Assembly: GCA_035578155.1 (NCBI GenBank)
Contig: JAPWDM010000005.1
Location: forward strand, 26,410,877-26,474,876
Length of the DNA: 64,000 nt
Reading direction: 5' to 3'
Origin: Brachynemurus nebulosus
Taxonomy: Eukaryota; Arthropoda; Insecta; Neuroptera; Myrmeleontidae
This document shows, piece after piece, positions 12,244 through 23,109 of this stretch. The first letter of the stretch is position 1; the number at the start of each line of letters is the position of its first letter. Position numbers and translations under genes: made by a program. The notes under the pieces are model-generated. The model saw nothing but the letters and a program-made list of their open reading frames with translations, had not been told where the DNA came from and did not search any database.

Positions 12244-13555
12244 GGCGAAGTGTGCCTAATATCGCACCCATTTTGAAAATTGAAATTTTCTCTGCTATTT
12301 TTACACTTTAATTAGCCCCACTTGTACTTCTATTTAGTTCTTTTAATGCTCTTGAAGTACTAAATAGTTGAGAATTGATTAAACATGTATATGATATATC
12401 TTTTTGTAATTAATGAAAAAAACTGGTTTTGACCGCTTCATGAAATGTCGTCTCAATATCGCCCACCAATAGTGGTCAAAATAACGCCATGTACGATATT
12501 AGGCCATTATTTCTGTCACAATGTTAGACATGGTTTATGAACAAAAAAACACATTTAGTACAAAATAATATTGTTTATGCTTAAGTAGAACAAAATTTCA
12601 TAGAATTACATTAATATATGTTTAATCATAGATAAATTAAACTTAAAATTTTGTAGTTTTACTTATATTACGTTCTTAATTAATAAATGTTTTGTAATCT
12701 TCCGTTGCCGAACATTGTTTGTGAAAGCAAATGTGGCACTTTGTACAAATGATCCACTTCTCGCCCATTTGTCTGTTAAATACGACTAACTATACAATAG
12801 GGACATTCTCGCTGTCGTCTTCATCAGTTGAAATTGTAAAAGAGTCAGCTACATCGTCGTCACTTGAACTAGATCCAAAACAGCTAAACGCATCGAAAAG
12901 TAAAACAAAATTTGTAGAGAGTTTTATACTCTATAACGTTTATAAAAAATACAAAAACGATTTAAGGCAAAAGAAGCGAGATATTTCCACAAAACGATCT
13001 TTGAGCTTCAATATCTAAGGACGCTTACACGTGACCTTATGAGACTTTTAAGGGAACATTTAGGATGCCAAAATAAAGGTGTATAAGAAAATCCAGTTGA
13101 TTCCGTTTCATTCCGAGGTTGATCCCTTTTTTGATTTAAATGATTGGGCTACCGTGCCTAATATCGTATAGTGCGATATTATGATTACTGTAGGTGGGCG
13201 ATATTTGGCATATTGTGAGAATTAAAAATTTTTCAGCTTGAAATATGTCATAAACTAATATTATAAATATGAAAATACAAACTATACAATACGGAGAAGT
13301 TATTGTTGCAATTGACAAATAAATATCACTTACCTCTCATCATATAATTATGCATAAGTAACACCTCCAAAATATTTGAAAAAAAAAAAAATTTAAAAAA
13401 GTTTTACAAAAAATACAAAAGTTACCAATTTTCTTCAACACTTGGCCTCGCCTAATGGCTGCCAGAGGGCAAAGAGTTAGACTGATTGTCACCAGGATAT
13501 AACACATGGTGGTGTGCGATATTAGGAAGATGTACGATATTAGGTACACTTCCCC
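12244..13555 (-). mobile_element. TA-flanked Tigger/pogo-like transposon with GATATTAGG termini
   Basis: TA at 12242-12243 and 13556-13557 flank inverted ends: GGCGAAGTGTGCCTAATATC on the left against GGGGAAGTGTACCTAATATC on the right. A second, internal inverted pair also occurs (CAATATCGCCCACC at about 12454 and GGTGGGCGATATTTGGC at about 13191), and the CCTAATATCG motif recurs at 13156. The TA duplication and size fit the Tc1/mariner superfamily, and a transposase-tail relic on the minus strand (12676-12900) suggests the Tigger/pogo branch. Only a fraction of a transposase-length frame survives, so the copy is internally deleted. Confidence 0.7.
12676..12900 (-). pseudogene. Relic of a transposase C-terminal Cys/His tail
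   Basis: Minus-strand translation shows an acidic/serine stretch (SSSSDDDVADSF, then STDEDDSENVPIV), an in-frame stop near 12790, then MGEKWIICTKCHICFHKQC and a stop at 12676-12678. The order CxxC ... HxxxC after a Trp-Ile-x-Cys start is the pattern of the small zinc-binding tail found at the C terminus of many pogo/Tigger-type transposases, and of PHD-like fingers generally. The internal stop and the lack of an upstream DDE domain show it is dead. A plus-strand open frame over the same bases is its shadow. Confidence 0.55.
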
Positions 13556-13579
13556 TAACGTTAATATCGTTTCCAGCAT

Positions 13580-13699
13580 AGTAACAAAATTTGGATACAA
13601 TTGAAATAAATTACATACAATTGTGATTTTACAAATATGTATTACAAAATTTATTTAAAAATATGTAATTTATTTCAATTGTATCCAAAATTTGTTACT
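13580..13699. repeat. Near-perfect 36-bp inverted repeat
   Basis: Arms 13580-13615 and 13664-13699 are reverse complements with one mismatch in 36, separated by 48 bp. The right arm and what follows it resemble 22840-22915, so it belongs to an interspersed family. It begins a few bases after the end of the TA-flanked element at 13555, with no shared duplication seen. Confidence 0.8.
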
Positions 13700-13739
13700 A
13701 TTCTGAAAACTACATTAACTTGACGACAAATTTTGATTT

Positions 13740-14590
13740 TATAAGAGTTACTGATTCTGTACCACTCTCGGGCCGGTTCTATTTATAGTCGAAACATTGA
13801 ATAGTCGAAAACACAGATGAGGCAGATCCAGCCTACATATAAAAAAGTGTGATCCGAAAGTTGCAATAAGTAGCAATTTATACTGCTTACTGATTAGTCG
13901 TCCATCGGCTCTTCAAGCGTACACATGCATTGTTAAGTCGTGGCCACAGTGGTGGCTGTTCATTGTTACATCATTAGTAGCAGATACCTACATACGGTTG
14001 TTCGAGTATACGTATCCATTCCCATCTTGGACCACTCGCTACATACATACCAAATATCACACACACTAATATCCACTACACTACACATACCAACACAAAC
14101 TCTAAATATGTATATAACAATAGAAAGTGGGGGTGTTCCCTGTCACCTCTCTGCCAAGTTTGATGATGTAAAATTCTGATTACAGTCGAAATGCTAACAA
14201 TTATATAGTAGTTTGGACCTTTGGTCGAAAAACTGGTCGCAGCAATTTTTCATCGAAGTCTGTTTTGGACAGGAAATCAAATGGGATAGATGGTAAGGTC
14301 GATATCTGTTAAATACATTTGAACGAAGAAAGGTATGAACGAAGGAAGGTATGCGCCACTTTAAAATTGTTTGGCTATATTAGTTTTATTTTTAACAGTT
14401 TTAACCCTCATAGTAATGATAGTAACCACGTATGTGAATGTAAAATTGTTCAATACGATTATATTTACCTGAGAAACCCTGACAATGCGTATTCAACTAG
14501 CAATTTTTGCTGTTGTGCCATCAATATTATATTATTTATGCTAAAGTAGGTAGGTATATTTTTTTTAGTCGAATTTTCTCCGAAAAATTA
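13740..14590. other. Stretch without recognisable genes
   Basis: Short plus-strand frames at 13940-14179 and 14319-14549 show no domain or signal. No terminal repeats are visible. Confidence 0.4.
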
Positions 14591-14687
14591 GACTTATACA
14601 GTCTATACGATAAGAGCTGCGAGAGGCGAGAGTAGGGGCGCTATCCGTTTTCGGACCCGTAGAACACGAATATGTAGAAAAAAAATG

Positions 14688-14692
<5 letters not shown>

Positions 14693-14765
<73 letters not shown>
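14693..14765. repeat. (TA)n microsatellite
   Basis: Uninterrupted AT dinucleotides of about 70 bp. The flanks do not match the Helentron-like family, so this TA tract is part of a different repeat, the degenerate array that follows. Confidence 0.95.
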
Positions 14766-14768
<3 letters not shown>

Positions 14769-14769
14769 C

Positions 14770-15660
14770 CCGCCACCTTTTAATTTGTGTAGGGCCCCCC
14801 CTATGGAAGTTAAGAGATGAAATTTGGTAAATGGGGCTCATTTTCGAGGCACCTCATACTATCAAAGTGGGGTCAAATTTTGGGCAAATTTTTTTTCTGA
14901 CCCGACCTTTAAGGGGGTGGTGGGGGGCGGAAAAGCAATAAAACTTTTTCAAACCGGTTTTAAATAATGTTTCGGTCAATTATCTACAACATATCCAAAA
15001 TTCAGCTTCCTAGGATGATATGGTGGGAGTAGAGGAGGAAAAAAACGATTTTCGCTGGATCTATCAGGCCCCCAGCCCCCCAGAATTAACGTAGAGGGTT
15101 GAAATTTGGTGTGTTGATAAAGTTCGTACCTAGGTTGTGCTTTTTGGAGGTTTTAATATTTTACCCCCACCCCCTCATTTTTAAGCTACAATTTCATGCA
15201 TTTTCGACGTTTTCAAAGTTTGTACCACTCGCACAGGTCACCCGAATAAACCGAAATTTTGTATTCGGATTGAGTTAGTATCAAGGGGGTGCCTTTTGGG
15301 GGTCTCGACTTTTAACCCCTACCCCCACCATTTTTATACCCAAAAGAACATGATTTTTCTTGTTTTTTAACAGTTTCGTTCGGGTCAAAATCTCCCCAAA
15401 TAAACCTAGAGGGCTGAAATTTGGTGTACAGGTTAAGCTAGTAGCCAGACACTGTTTTTTGGAGGTTTCAACTTTTAACCTTTACCCCCACGATTTTGAC
15501 GCCAATATTTCCTTAATTTTTTTGCTTGTTTTCTAACACGTCTAGAGACTCCATAAGGAAACCTAGAGGGCTGAAATTTTGTACGTGTATTCAGTTAGTA
15601 TCCAGCTAGTACCTTGTAGGGAGTCCGCATCACTTTTCCCCCCACTTCTCCCATTTTTAC
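14770..15660 (+). repeat. Degenerate tandem repeat, period ~157 bp
   Basis: The phrase TAGAGGGYTGAAATTTGGTG and its variants recur at about 15088, 15250 (diverged), 15403 and 15561, giving a period near 155-160 bp, with older units at about 14810 and 14990. Each unit also carries TTTTGGAGG, TTTTAACCCCTACCCCCAC and a T-rich tail. It is C-rich on the plus strand, unlike the surrounding AT-rich DNA. The source element is unknown. Confidence 0.7.
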
Positions 15661-17035
15661 ATCGGAATTGAATGCTATTGTTAAATGTGTTTTAAAAGCA
15701 TTATGTTTATTCTAAATACAAGTAGGCGAATAGTAATTTTAAAAATTTAAAAAAAAAGTGAACTTACTTTTATGACAAATGAAATACATACATATTAAGT
15801 AATTTAAAAATGTTATTAAAGTCACTGTTTATTTATAAATTAGGAATTTTGGATTTTTAGTATTTATAAAATAGAAATTTTGGATTTTTTTGGAAAGAAA
15901 AAATATCTTTATAAAGGCCTTCCAGTTTACTATTGAAGGTCCTTTTTTAATATTTAAAACTAAAACATAAAGGCAATTAGCGGATAAACATGGGCAGGAA
16001 TGTCCTCGTACGAATTGTGTTGGCTTTTTTTCTGCTACCTGTTTTCGGCACAAAATTGAAATTTACTGAGATACAGCCCTTAAATACTTAAAACCTTTTT
16101 TTAAAGCCTCGATCAGCCGAACACTCATCACCAGTTTTGAAACCAACAAAATGACAATTCGGTTGTAGACTTTCAATCACATTTCGCTTGTAGACATTCA
16201 ATACCGAAGATGAAGGGGAAAATTCGACTACCGTGATGGGGCCCCGCTGCTCACGGCGTTTTTTTTTATACCAGCTTTGTATTATCATTTTTATTTATTT
16301 ATTTATTTGTTTACAAATGATTATTTTTGTTATTAAATCAATTTACATATATTTTATTTTTAGATTTTAATAGAAAGAAGACGCAAAAAGAATAAATATC
16401 ACCAAAACACAGGTATACGAAATACAAATAAAAGAAATACAGCGTTCAAGAAAGCGTCGTAAATCGCAGACGTGTAATTTTGTGTAAATATCCATAATAA
16501 ACGTAAATTTACGCCTCCGAAATGACATTTCTTTGGCTAGGATTATAATAATCATTTTCTACAGTTCACGACAAAAATTATAAATATTAATATTTCAGTA
16601 ATACATACTAGAGATGTTACGGAGCTTCGACTCCATTCTCAAAAAGTCAGAACTTCTGGTTGCAGTTTCATTTCCGACTCCGACTTTGGATCGAATACTT
16701 TCAAAACGAAGGTCTATTGAAGTTTACGATTTCGGCCGTTTACTACTGTTGGTTAAATTAGTTTATGAAAATGTCAAAATTTTTACGCAAACTATACTGC
16801 CGTGTTGTAGAAAATCAACGTATATGTGCATTAATAGTAAAACTGAGAAAATGGCGTTCAAAAATTTTGGATTTTTAAACCTTCGTATTTTTTTTGCTGG
16901 GTCCACTTTGTGATAGAAAAAAATTTTATTTAGTATATTAAAATAGTATCAATTCTTGCTAGAAAATTTATTTTTAGGCGAATACTTTCTAATTCGCCAA
17001 AAAACGTGCAGATACGTTGTTTTCGGTAACTGAAA
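15661..17035. other. Stretch without a supported gene
   Basis: A minus-strand frame at 16088-16288 has more even codon use than its surroundings and carries a direct repeat (TTGTAGACTTTCAATCACAT and a variant), but no family is recognisable. At 16613 GAGATGTTACGGAGCTTCGA resembles the TAGGGATGTTACGG end of the hAT at 22188. No partner end is visible. Confidence 0.4.
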
Positions 17036-17231
17036 ACAAGATTTCACATACAATAAACAACGTATGTGAATCGTATAATAAACAGTATGCAAGCAATTAC
17101 ACATACGTTACTCTTATTCATTTTTAAAAAATGGCTATCAATTTGGTAAATATAAATAACGTATGTGATCACATATACGTTACTTATTACAATCATAGTG
17201 ATAAAATAAACTTGCACATATGTTAAATTAA
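17036..17231. repeat. Cluster of inverted CATACGTT / AACGTATG motifs
   Basis: AACGTATGTGAATCG, CACATACGTTACTC, AACGTATGTGATCACATATACGTT and GCACATATGTT occur in alternating orientation. This is the older repeat into which the hAT at 17242-18548 inserted; one such motif (CACATACG) became its target duplication, and the cluster resumes briefly after 18556. Confidence 0.6.
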
Positions 17232-17241
17232 AACACATACG

Positions 17242-18548
17242 CAGTGCCGGATTAAGACTACTTGATGCCCTAAGCAATCCGCGCCTGTGGGCCCCCTATC
17301 CATAAGTAAACTAGTATCGATCTTTGAAAAAAAATTACACAGTCCTACAACGAATTTCCTTCTTTAAGTTCAAGTAGTGTTTCTGCTAGATTTTTATGTG
17401 CTAATTACAGGAAAAATGTCAAAAAATTCCATCACGTTAAAATTTTGAGTCCGGAAGTAAAAATATGGTTCGACAGAATTTAGTCCCACATGAGAAAATC
17501 TTACTACTTCCTTTGCACATAAAGCTAGGTCTTATGAAAAAATTTGTAAAGGTTTAGATTCAAGTATGGCGATGGGCGAATTAAGGTGATGAATTGAGGT
17601 GTTTCTAAACAGTATTCATCTTTGTCTGAAGTTAAACTGAAGGTATTTTTGTTGGATCCGAGATACGAAAACTAACTAAAGATGAAAACTTCGATGGAAA
17701 ACGGCCTCCTATAGAATTGACAGCATGGGTATCGATAAAAAAAAAACTATTAAGAACTTCTTAGGAAATCATAAAAGCTCCAATTATGAAAATATTATAA
17801 ATAACATGCTCCAAAATTTTCAAAGATTAGGTTGCCTCATGAATCTCTTAGTTCATTTCTTTCATTCGCATTTGAACTACTTTCCTGAAGACTTAGGAAC
17901 AGTTAGTAAAGAATAAGAAGGAAGATTTCACTAGGATATAAAGGAAATGGAGCGAAGGTGCCGAGGAAAGTGGAATATTAACATGATAAAATCGGGATTA
18001 TAAAAGAAAATCACTCAACAAGAGTTTTGTAGAAAAAAAGGAAAGGTTCCACAAGCCTCTGTAGTATTTTAAAACGTTCATCTTGACATAAACTACTCGG
18101 TAAATAAAAGCAATACTAGCTACTTAATTACTTTTTTACTTCTGATGTTTTGTCTTGAATACCTCAGTTTTTACATGATTTTTATAATATGAAAAACTCT
18201 GATGTGATAGAAACAAACCGATTTCAGATTCGTCATTAGGAGGTCCCAAAACCCAATAAAACAGCACTGAAGTCAAAAGAGGAAAAAAAAGTTTTAATTT
18301 GTAGGTCTGTGTTATTTATTTCAAATATTACATACGTATTTCATATATCATTACGAACCTTAGAATATGTATGAATTTTTTTTTTACCTGGAGTAGGTAT
18401 TAAATACAATAGAAACCAAACGTGTGGATTTCCAAACAGCCTTACCTTTCATGTGCTAACAAATATTTTTTTGTGCTGTTTGTGGTGCCCCCCAACACGT
18501 GATGCCCTAAGCAATTGCTTAGTTTGCTTATAGGCTAATCCGGCACTG
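17242..18548 (+). mobile_element. hAT transposon (CAGTGCCGG ends) with 8-bp duplication
   Basis: CACATACG at 17234-17241 and 18549-18556 is a perfect 8-bp target-site duplication. The ends are CAGTGCCGGATTAAGACTAC on the left and the reverse complement of CAGTGCCGGATTAGCCTATA on the right. Both ends then carry TGATGCCCTAAGCAAT close in. The CAGTG start and 8-bp duplication are diagnostic of hAT. At 1.3 kb it is too short for a full transposase. It carries a decayed reading frame at 17430-18075. Confidence 0.93.
17430..18075 (+). pseudogene. Decayed transposon-borne reading frame
   Basis: Piecing the frames together gives, in order: NLVPHEKILLLPLHIKLGLM near 17480, GSEIRKLTKDENFDGKRPPI near 17655, KNFLGNHKSSNYENIINNML from 17752, then FFHSHLNYFPEDLGTVSKE, and after a stop GRFH and KEMERRCRGKWNINM near 17945. 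From memory, the same phrases (LPPLHIKLGLMK, NFLGNHKS, HFLHSHLDYFPENLG, GERFHQDI) occur in many repeated arthropod sequences, so this is a known transposon-borne protein, not a new gene. I cannot name a biochemical function. At least two frameshifts and several stops make it non-functional. Confidence 0.75.
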
Positions 18549-18556
18549 CACATACG

Positions 18557-21004
18557 TCATATTTAACTAATATTTGCAGTAAAATTAGGATGCAGTCTGT
18601 TATACGTTAAATTTTTTATAAATTTTTTTCTTATTTAAGGAATTGAAATATAACATTTTTTTGGGCCTAAGGGGGGAATTCACCCCAGCTAATAAACTTA
18701 TTTTTTTCGAATCTCGTTTTTTGTTTTTATTTTGTTCTGTGGTTCTTTACAAACACGGTAATATATAAAACATGGCCAAAAAAATTTTTTTTCATGTTAA
18801 AAAACATTTATTTGTGAGCCGCTGCACAGCCAAGTTGCTGCTCCTTTGCAAACAACGCTCGTCCCCCCTCGCGATTTGATCAGTAATATTTAGTTTTGGT
18901 GTGTATATGAGTTATAGCATGATGGACTATAGATAATATAGTAATACAGTCCTTGTATGGGTATATTATCTTTGAATTTCAACTTGAACTTACTTGAAAT
19001 TGAAAATATTGAAATTATTTGGATAAAAAATGTTACATACCTATTTTGAGTGCAAGATGAATTCAAATAGTTTAAACAATTTTAATGAAAGGTAAATACA
19101 TTAATCTTTTTCAACAGTTTCTTTTTCGGAATTATTCCAGTTGGTGTTAATACCTACATAATATGGCAAGTAGTTATAATTCTATACATGACAAGCATCT
19201 TGGACACGCATCACCAAATTTCTTGATGCATTGTTTTGACGCATCAAATGCAAAATTGAACTTTTGATTTTTCGTTGTGATGCGTCTGATGCAATTTTGA
19301 ACTTTTGACTTTGCCTCATGCAAGCAGTGATGCATTTTTGAAGTTAGCCATACACTAGTAATTTCAAACTTTGCTTATTGTTAACAGGGCGACGGGACGA
19401 GATATATAGGTATCTATTTAAAATTTAACTTATAAATTCAAATTTTCGGAATACCACGGGAACGAAATGGCGAAAAAGTGTAATTTTGGTATAAAACGAT
19501 CATATTTTTATTGTTTACTGTATTTGAATGAACGCATAATATTCTGTAGGTACATAAAACAGCTATCTGTAAGGAAAAGTGTTAAATAATGAAAAAACCA
19601 ATTTTGCTTAATCTTCAAGCTATTGTGTAATGGTGTGACGTTAAGAAAATGTGAAAATTGAAAAATGAGCTTTTATCATAATTGTTTTAAATTTATGTAT
19701 ATTCCATCGTCGTCACTCTTCTATTATTCCCATTGGTTCCCAGCACCAACACCGCCGTACGATTTATGTATGTGTTAAAAGTGAACTAAGCTGGATATAT
19801 GGATGTCGTTTGAATGAAAAAAATAATTTTGTTAGGCCGGCGATAATTTTTTATATAAAAATTTTAAGAGAATATCCTTATAATAAATATTTATTTTTCG
19901 ATGATAAAAATCCCTGAAGCGAATAAATTTTTGTTTTTATTACTTCCCAGTGTTCTAAATATAAATTATTATAAAAATTTAAAAAAAGGTGAATAGCACT
20001 GTCACAATCAAAAATTTGGGCTTACAGAGAAGAAAAATTAAATTTTTGATAATATAAATATACCTATAGAATTATATAACTAGCTATATAGCCAAGCTAT
20101 AGCTAAAAGAAGGGAAAGTAGATTTTTGGGGTGGTTTTAGGGTCTAAGAAATTTAGGAAACCAAAAATTCGGATGGAGATTTTCCGGACTTTAATATACG
20201 TACGTACGTACATAAGTTGACGTAAAAATCAATGAATCCAGACCTACTGAGAGTTAGAGAAACGAAAGCAGGCTCGAAATAATTCCATAGTAAATAGGGT
20301 ATTAATGGGAGCAAAAATTTTGACACATTTTAATCAGTGGTTCTACAGTCATTTTTCATGTTTTGGGAAATTTTTTTAAATTTTTTGTTACGACTTTGTT
20401 ATGATGGCCTATAGAGTAGGTATAATTGAGATCTTATATTGTTAATACAAAATTCTCTTTTTAAGTATTTAAAAATTTAAAGGTTTTTTAAAATATTAAA
20501 AATTATTAAACATTACTTAATCAAAACATAATGTTTTTTTTTAGGTTTTTTAACAATTTTTTCGAATTTCTAGAGGGATGCAGTTGCATCTTCCTGGCGA
20601 CGCCCATGGTTTTAATTGCTTTTTATCTTTTTTTATAGTAACTCAACCTTCTTAAAAATATATGTAGATTTTTTCGCACAACACATTTAAAATCGATCAA
20701 TAAATTATTGGTTTGCTGTAATTTAAAATTAACTTTCTCAATTAACATTTAATTAAAAAATTAACAATCATTCTGATTAAATTTCTACCAAACACATAAT
20801 TAACTCATTATTGTTTTACTCATACAACATCCTATTCTTCGCTAAACATATATATCAGCGGAAATATAAAATTTTAACACGCAATATGTGATACGTAATT
20901 AAAATTTTGACATCTAGCTCTATTATTTTAACTAAATTAAATATTCACTTGTTTATATTTTTAGTGTTAATTTACGAAATTACATCACTTTTCGATATTT
21001 GATA
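18557..21004. other. Gene-free stretch with a GATGCATC-type repeat
   Basis: 19200-19345 repeats variants of GATGCATT / ACGCATCAAATGCAA / GATGCGTCTGATGCAATTTT in both orientations, each followed by TTGAACTTTTGA, perhaps a small palindromic element. At 20199-20215 there is a short ACGT tetranucleotide run. Nothing else is recognisable. Confidence 0.5.
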
Positions 21005-21006
21005 TA

Positions 21007-21172
21007 ACGTAAAAGCCCCTATACCGGAACGCAATCATATGTCGGATCAGTTGTGATATTTATATATTAATTCTGAAAGAAAACTTTGATAACAAAAATT
21101 ATTATTGATAGAATGATTATATTTCAATTTAAATTCACCTCGCATTTAATGTTTCCTTACTTAATTAAAGAA

Positions 21173-21234
<62 letters not shown>

Positions 21235-21616
21235 CAATTTTTGTTGAATATAGTATTTTGATCCTTTATTTACGTCTGATACTTAAACCATTCGATGTCT
21301 CCTACTTTGACGTCTAGATGTCACTCTATGTGTCATATTACTCATATTACACGTCTGTTTGTATATCGGTTCCCAACTGCTAGTGTCATTAATATTTCTT
21401 TGTTTTTATATAGATGTCGACATTTTGTAAAAGAAAAACTTTAATAAATAAAAATTTTTGGGTTGTATTTTTTTAAAAACATATTCATTGGATTAAAAAA
21501 ACTTTCTTTCATGCTTATTAAGAAAGAAAAATGGGTGTTTAAATTATGTGTCAATTTTTATAAGCGAATTTAATTTCATACCTAAAAATAGTGTTCCGTT
21601 ATAGGGGCTTTTACGT
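21007..21616. mobile_element. TA-flanked mariner-like MITE with TA core
   Basis: TA at 21005-21006 and 21617-21618 flank inverted repeats ACGTAAAAGCCCCTATACCG and ACGTAAAAGCCCCTATAACG, which continue with GAAC. The 610-bp element contains a (TA)n tract at 21178-21230 and no coding frame. TA duplication and length fit a Tc1/mariner-derived MITE. Confidence 0.85.
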
Positions 21617-21662
21617 TAATTATATATGATTTTAAAATATGTATACATATACGATATATAAC

Positions 21663-21888
21663 ATATCATATTATACCTCATTTCAAATACAATTGATCAT
21701 GAGTTTTCGTTAAAAAATTAAATAATTCTTATATTCGAAACAAATCAATCTTCTATTCTTTTCTAGAAACAAACTGTAAATTTAAAATTTCGTAAGTGCA
21801 ATAATGAAAGAGATAAAGCCAAGAAAACGGAAATTATTTAAATTCAAAGTGAGGAAGCATGGTTAAATTTAAGTGAAATGGACCATAT
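21663..21888 (+). repeat. 220-bp interspersed repeat, copy 1
   Basis: Contains TTCGTTAAAAAATTAAATAA, AAACAAATCAATCTTCTATT and AGATAAAGCCAAGAAAACGG, ending GAAATGGACCATATA. Near-identical direct copies lie at 22612-22830 and 33172-33392. No terminal inverted repeats or tRNA boxes are seen, so the class is unknown. Confidence 0.8.
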
Positions 21889-21937
21889 ATAAGTATATTA
21901 TTATATTACACAAAATTTAATATGTAATTAAAATACC

Positions 21938-21992
21938 CATGTCGCAGTATTTTCCATAACATAATGAATTTCTGAGTTTTATTGGAGTAATG
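21938..21992 (-). mobile_element. Helentron-like element, 3' end fragment
   Basis: AATACCCATGTCGCAGTATT then CATAACATAATGAATTTC is a diverged form of the family 3' end (tail, hairpin region and subterminal repeat). The remainder is absent. Confidence 0.5.
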
Positions 21993-22187
21993 TACCTCTT
22001 ATCACATAAAGGTACCTATGTGATACACCCCATGTACATATTGTGTATACCCAGTTCCGACCCGAGAGTTATACAAATAGCGCGGCGTGCTGCACAAGGA
22101 CCCGTGTCGGTTTATTTATTATTTTAATGAAATCAAAAATTGTCGTGGACTTTTGCATTCCAGAAACAGAATTTTACAAATATGTAT

Positions 22188-22603
22188 TAGGGATGTTACG
22201 GATATGAAATTTCGGATACGGATACGGATACGGATATTTAAAAACATTTATTTCGGTTTCGGTTTCGGTTACGGATTTGTAATAATATCGGATAATGTTT
22301 CGGATACGGATACGGTTACGGTTACGAATAATTGCTTTCAGTGAAAATTTTTTTTTAGAAGAAGGGAAAAATTTTACCCCAAAAAGTGAAAGCAAAACAC
22401 AAATCAACGGAAATCTATCAAGAGAAATATATGTAGCAAAAATTTACTTCGATTTAACCTCAGTTTTCTAATGGCAATTGTCTGTTATTATCCGAAACAA
22501 ATCCGAAACGTTTATTTTCGGATACGGTTTCGGTTTCGGATATGTAATTATTTCGGATATCCGGTAGTTTCGGTTACGATTACGGATATCCATAACATCC
22601 CTA
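22188..22603. mobile_element. hAT MITE built of CGGATA/CGGTTA hexamers
   Basis: ATATGTAT at 22180-22187 and 22604-22611 is a perfect 8-bp duplication. Ends are TAGGGATGTTACGGATAT and the reverse complement of TAGGGATGTTATGGATAT. TAGGG fits the hAT end consensus YARNG. Inside each end lie runs of the hexamers GGATAC, TTTCGG and GGTTAC, which on translation give Arg-Ile or Tyr-Pro runs that are not a gene. It inserted at the start of the 220-bp repeat copy that resumes at 22612. Confidence 0.92.
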
Positions 22604-22611
22604 ATATGTAT

Positions 22612-22830
22612 ACCTCTTTTCAGATAAAATTGATCATGAGTTTTCGTTAAAAAATTAAATAATTCTTATATTCGAAACAAATCGATCTTCTATTCTTTTC
22701 TAAAAATAAGTTGCAAATTTAAAATTTACATAAATGTAACAATAAAAGAGATGAAGCCAAGAAAATGGAAATTATTTAAATTCAAAGTTACGAAGCATGG
22801 TTAAATTTAACTGAAATAGACCATATTACA
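22612..22830 (+). repeat. 220-bp interspersed repeat, copy 2
   Basis: Same blocks as at 21663-21888 in the same order and strand (for example GAAACAAATCGATCTTCTAT and GAGATGAAGCCAAGAAAATG). It is followed at 22840-22915 by sequence related to the right arm of the palindrome at 13664 (GAAATTTATTTGAACTGTAT). Confidence 0.8.
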
Positions 22831-23109
22831 ATATTGATTTAAAAATATGAAATTTATTTGAACTGTATCGAAATTTTGTTACCAATCTGAAAATTATGTT
22901 AATTTTATCAATTAAACTATTACTATTTACCACTGTATGTGAAGAAAGTTTTCCAAGACTGAAAATAACTTTACATTTTAAAAGCGTAACTCCCACAGCG
23001 AGCTGATTTTCTTACAATAATAAATCACATTTCTCAAAAAAATTTTGTTACTTTCGCAACAAAAAACATTCAAGCCGGTATTCATTTGTATTTTAAAAAT
23101 GTTGTTTTG

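Noticed and set aside
12731..13018. 95-codon plus-strand frame
   Set aside because: It is the antisense shadow of the transposase-tail relic, which has the recognisable Cys/His pattern on the minus strand.
16088..16288. Minus-strand frame with fairly protein-like composition
   Set aside because: No motif or family recognised, a short direct repeat inside, and no continuing exon. Could be an old transposon relic but not supportable.
16609..16700. Possible hAT terminus (GAGATGTTACGGAGCTTCGA)
   Set aside because: Similar to the TAGGGATGTTACGG end at 22188 but no second end or 8-bp duplication was found.
17334..17480. Start of an intact hAT transposase
   Set aside because: Only scattered, frameshifted similarity is seen and the element is 1.3 kb, so no working gene is called.
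22087..22407. Frames with Arg-Ile or Tyr-Pro runs
   Set aside because: They are translations of the hexamer repeats in the hAT MITE at 22188-22603.
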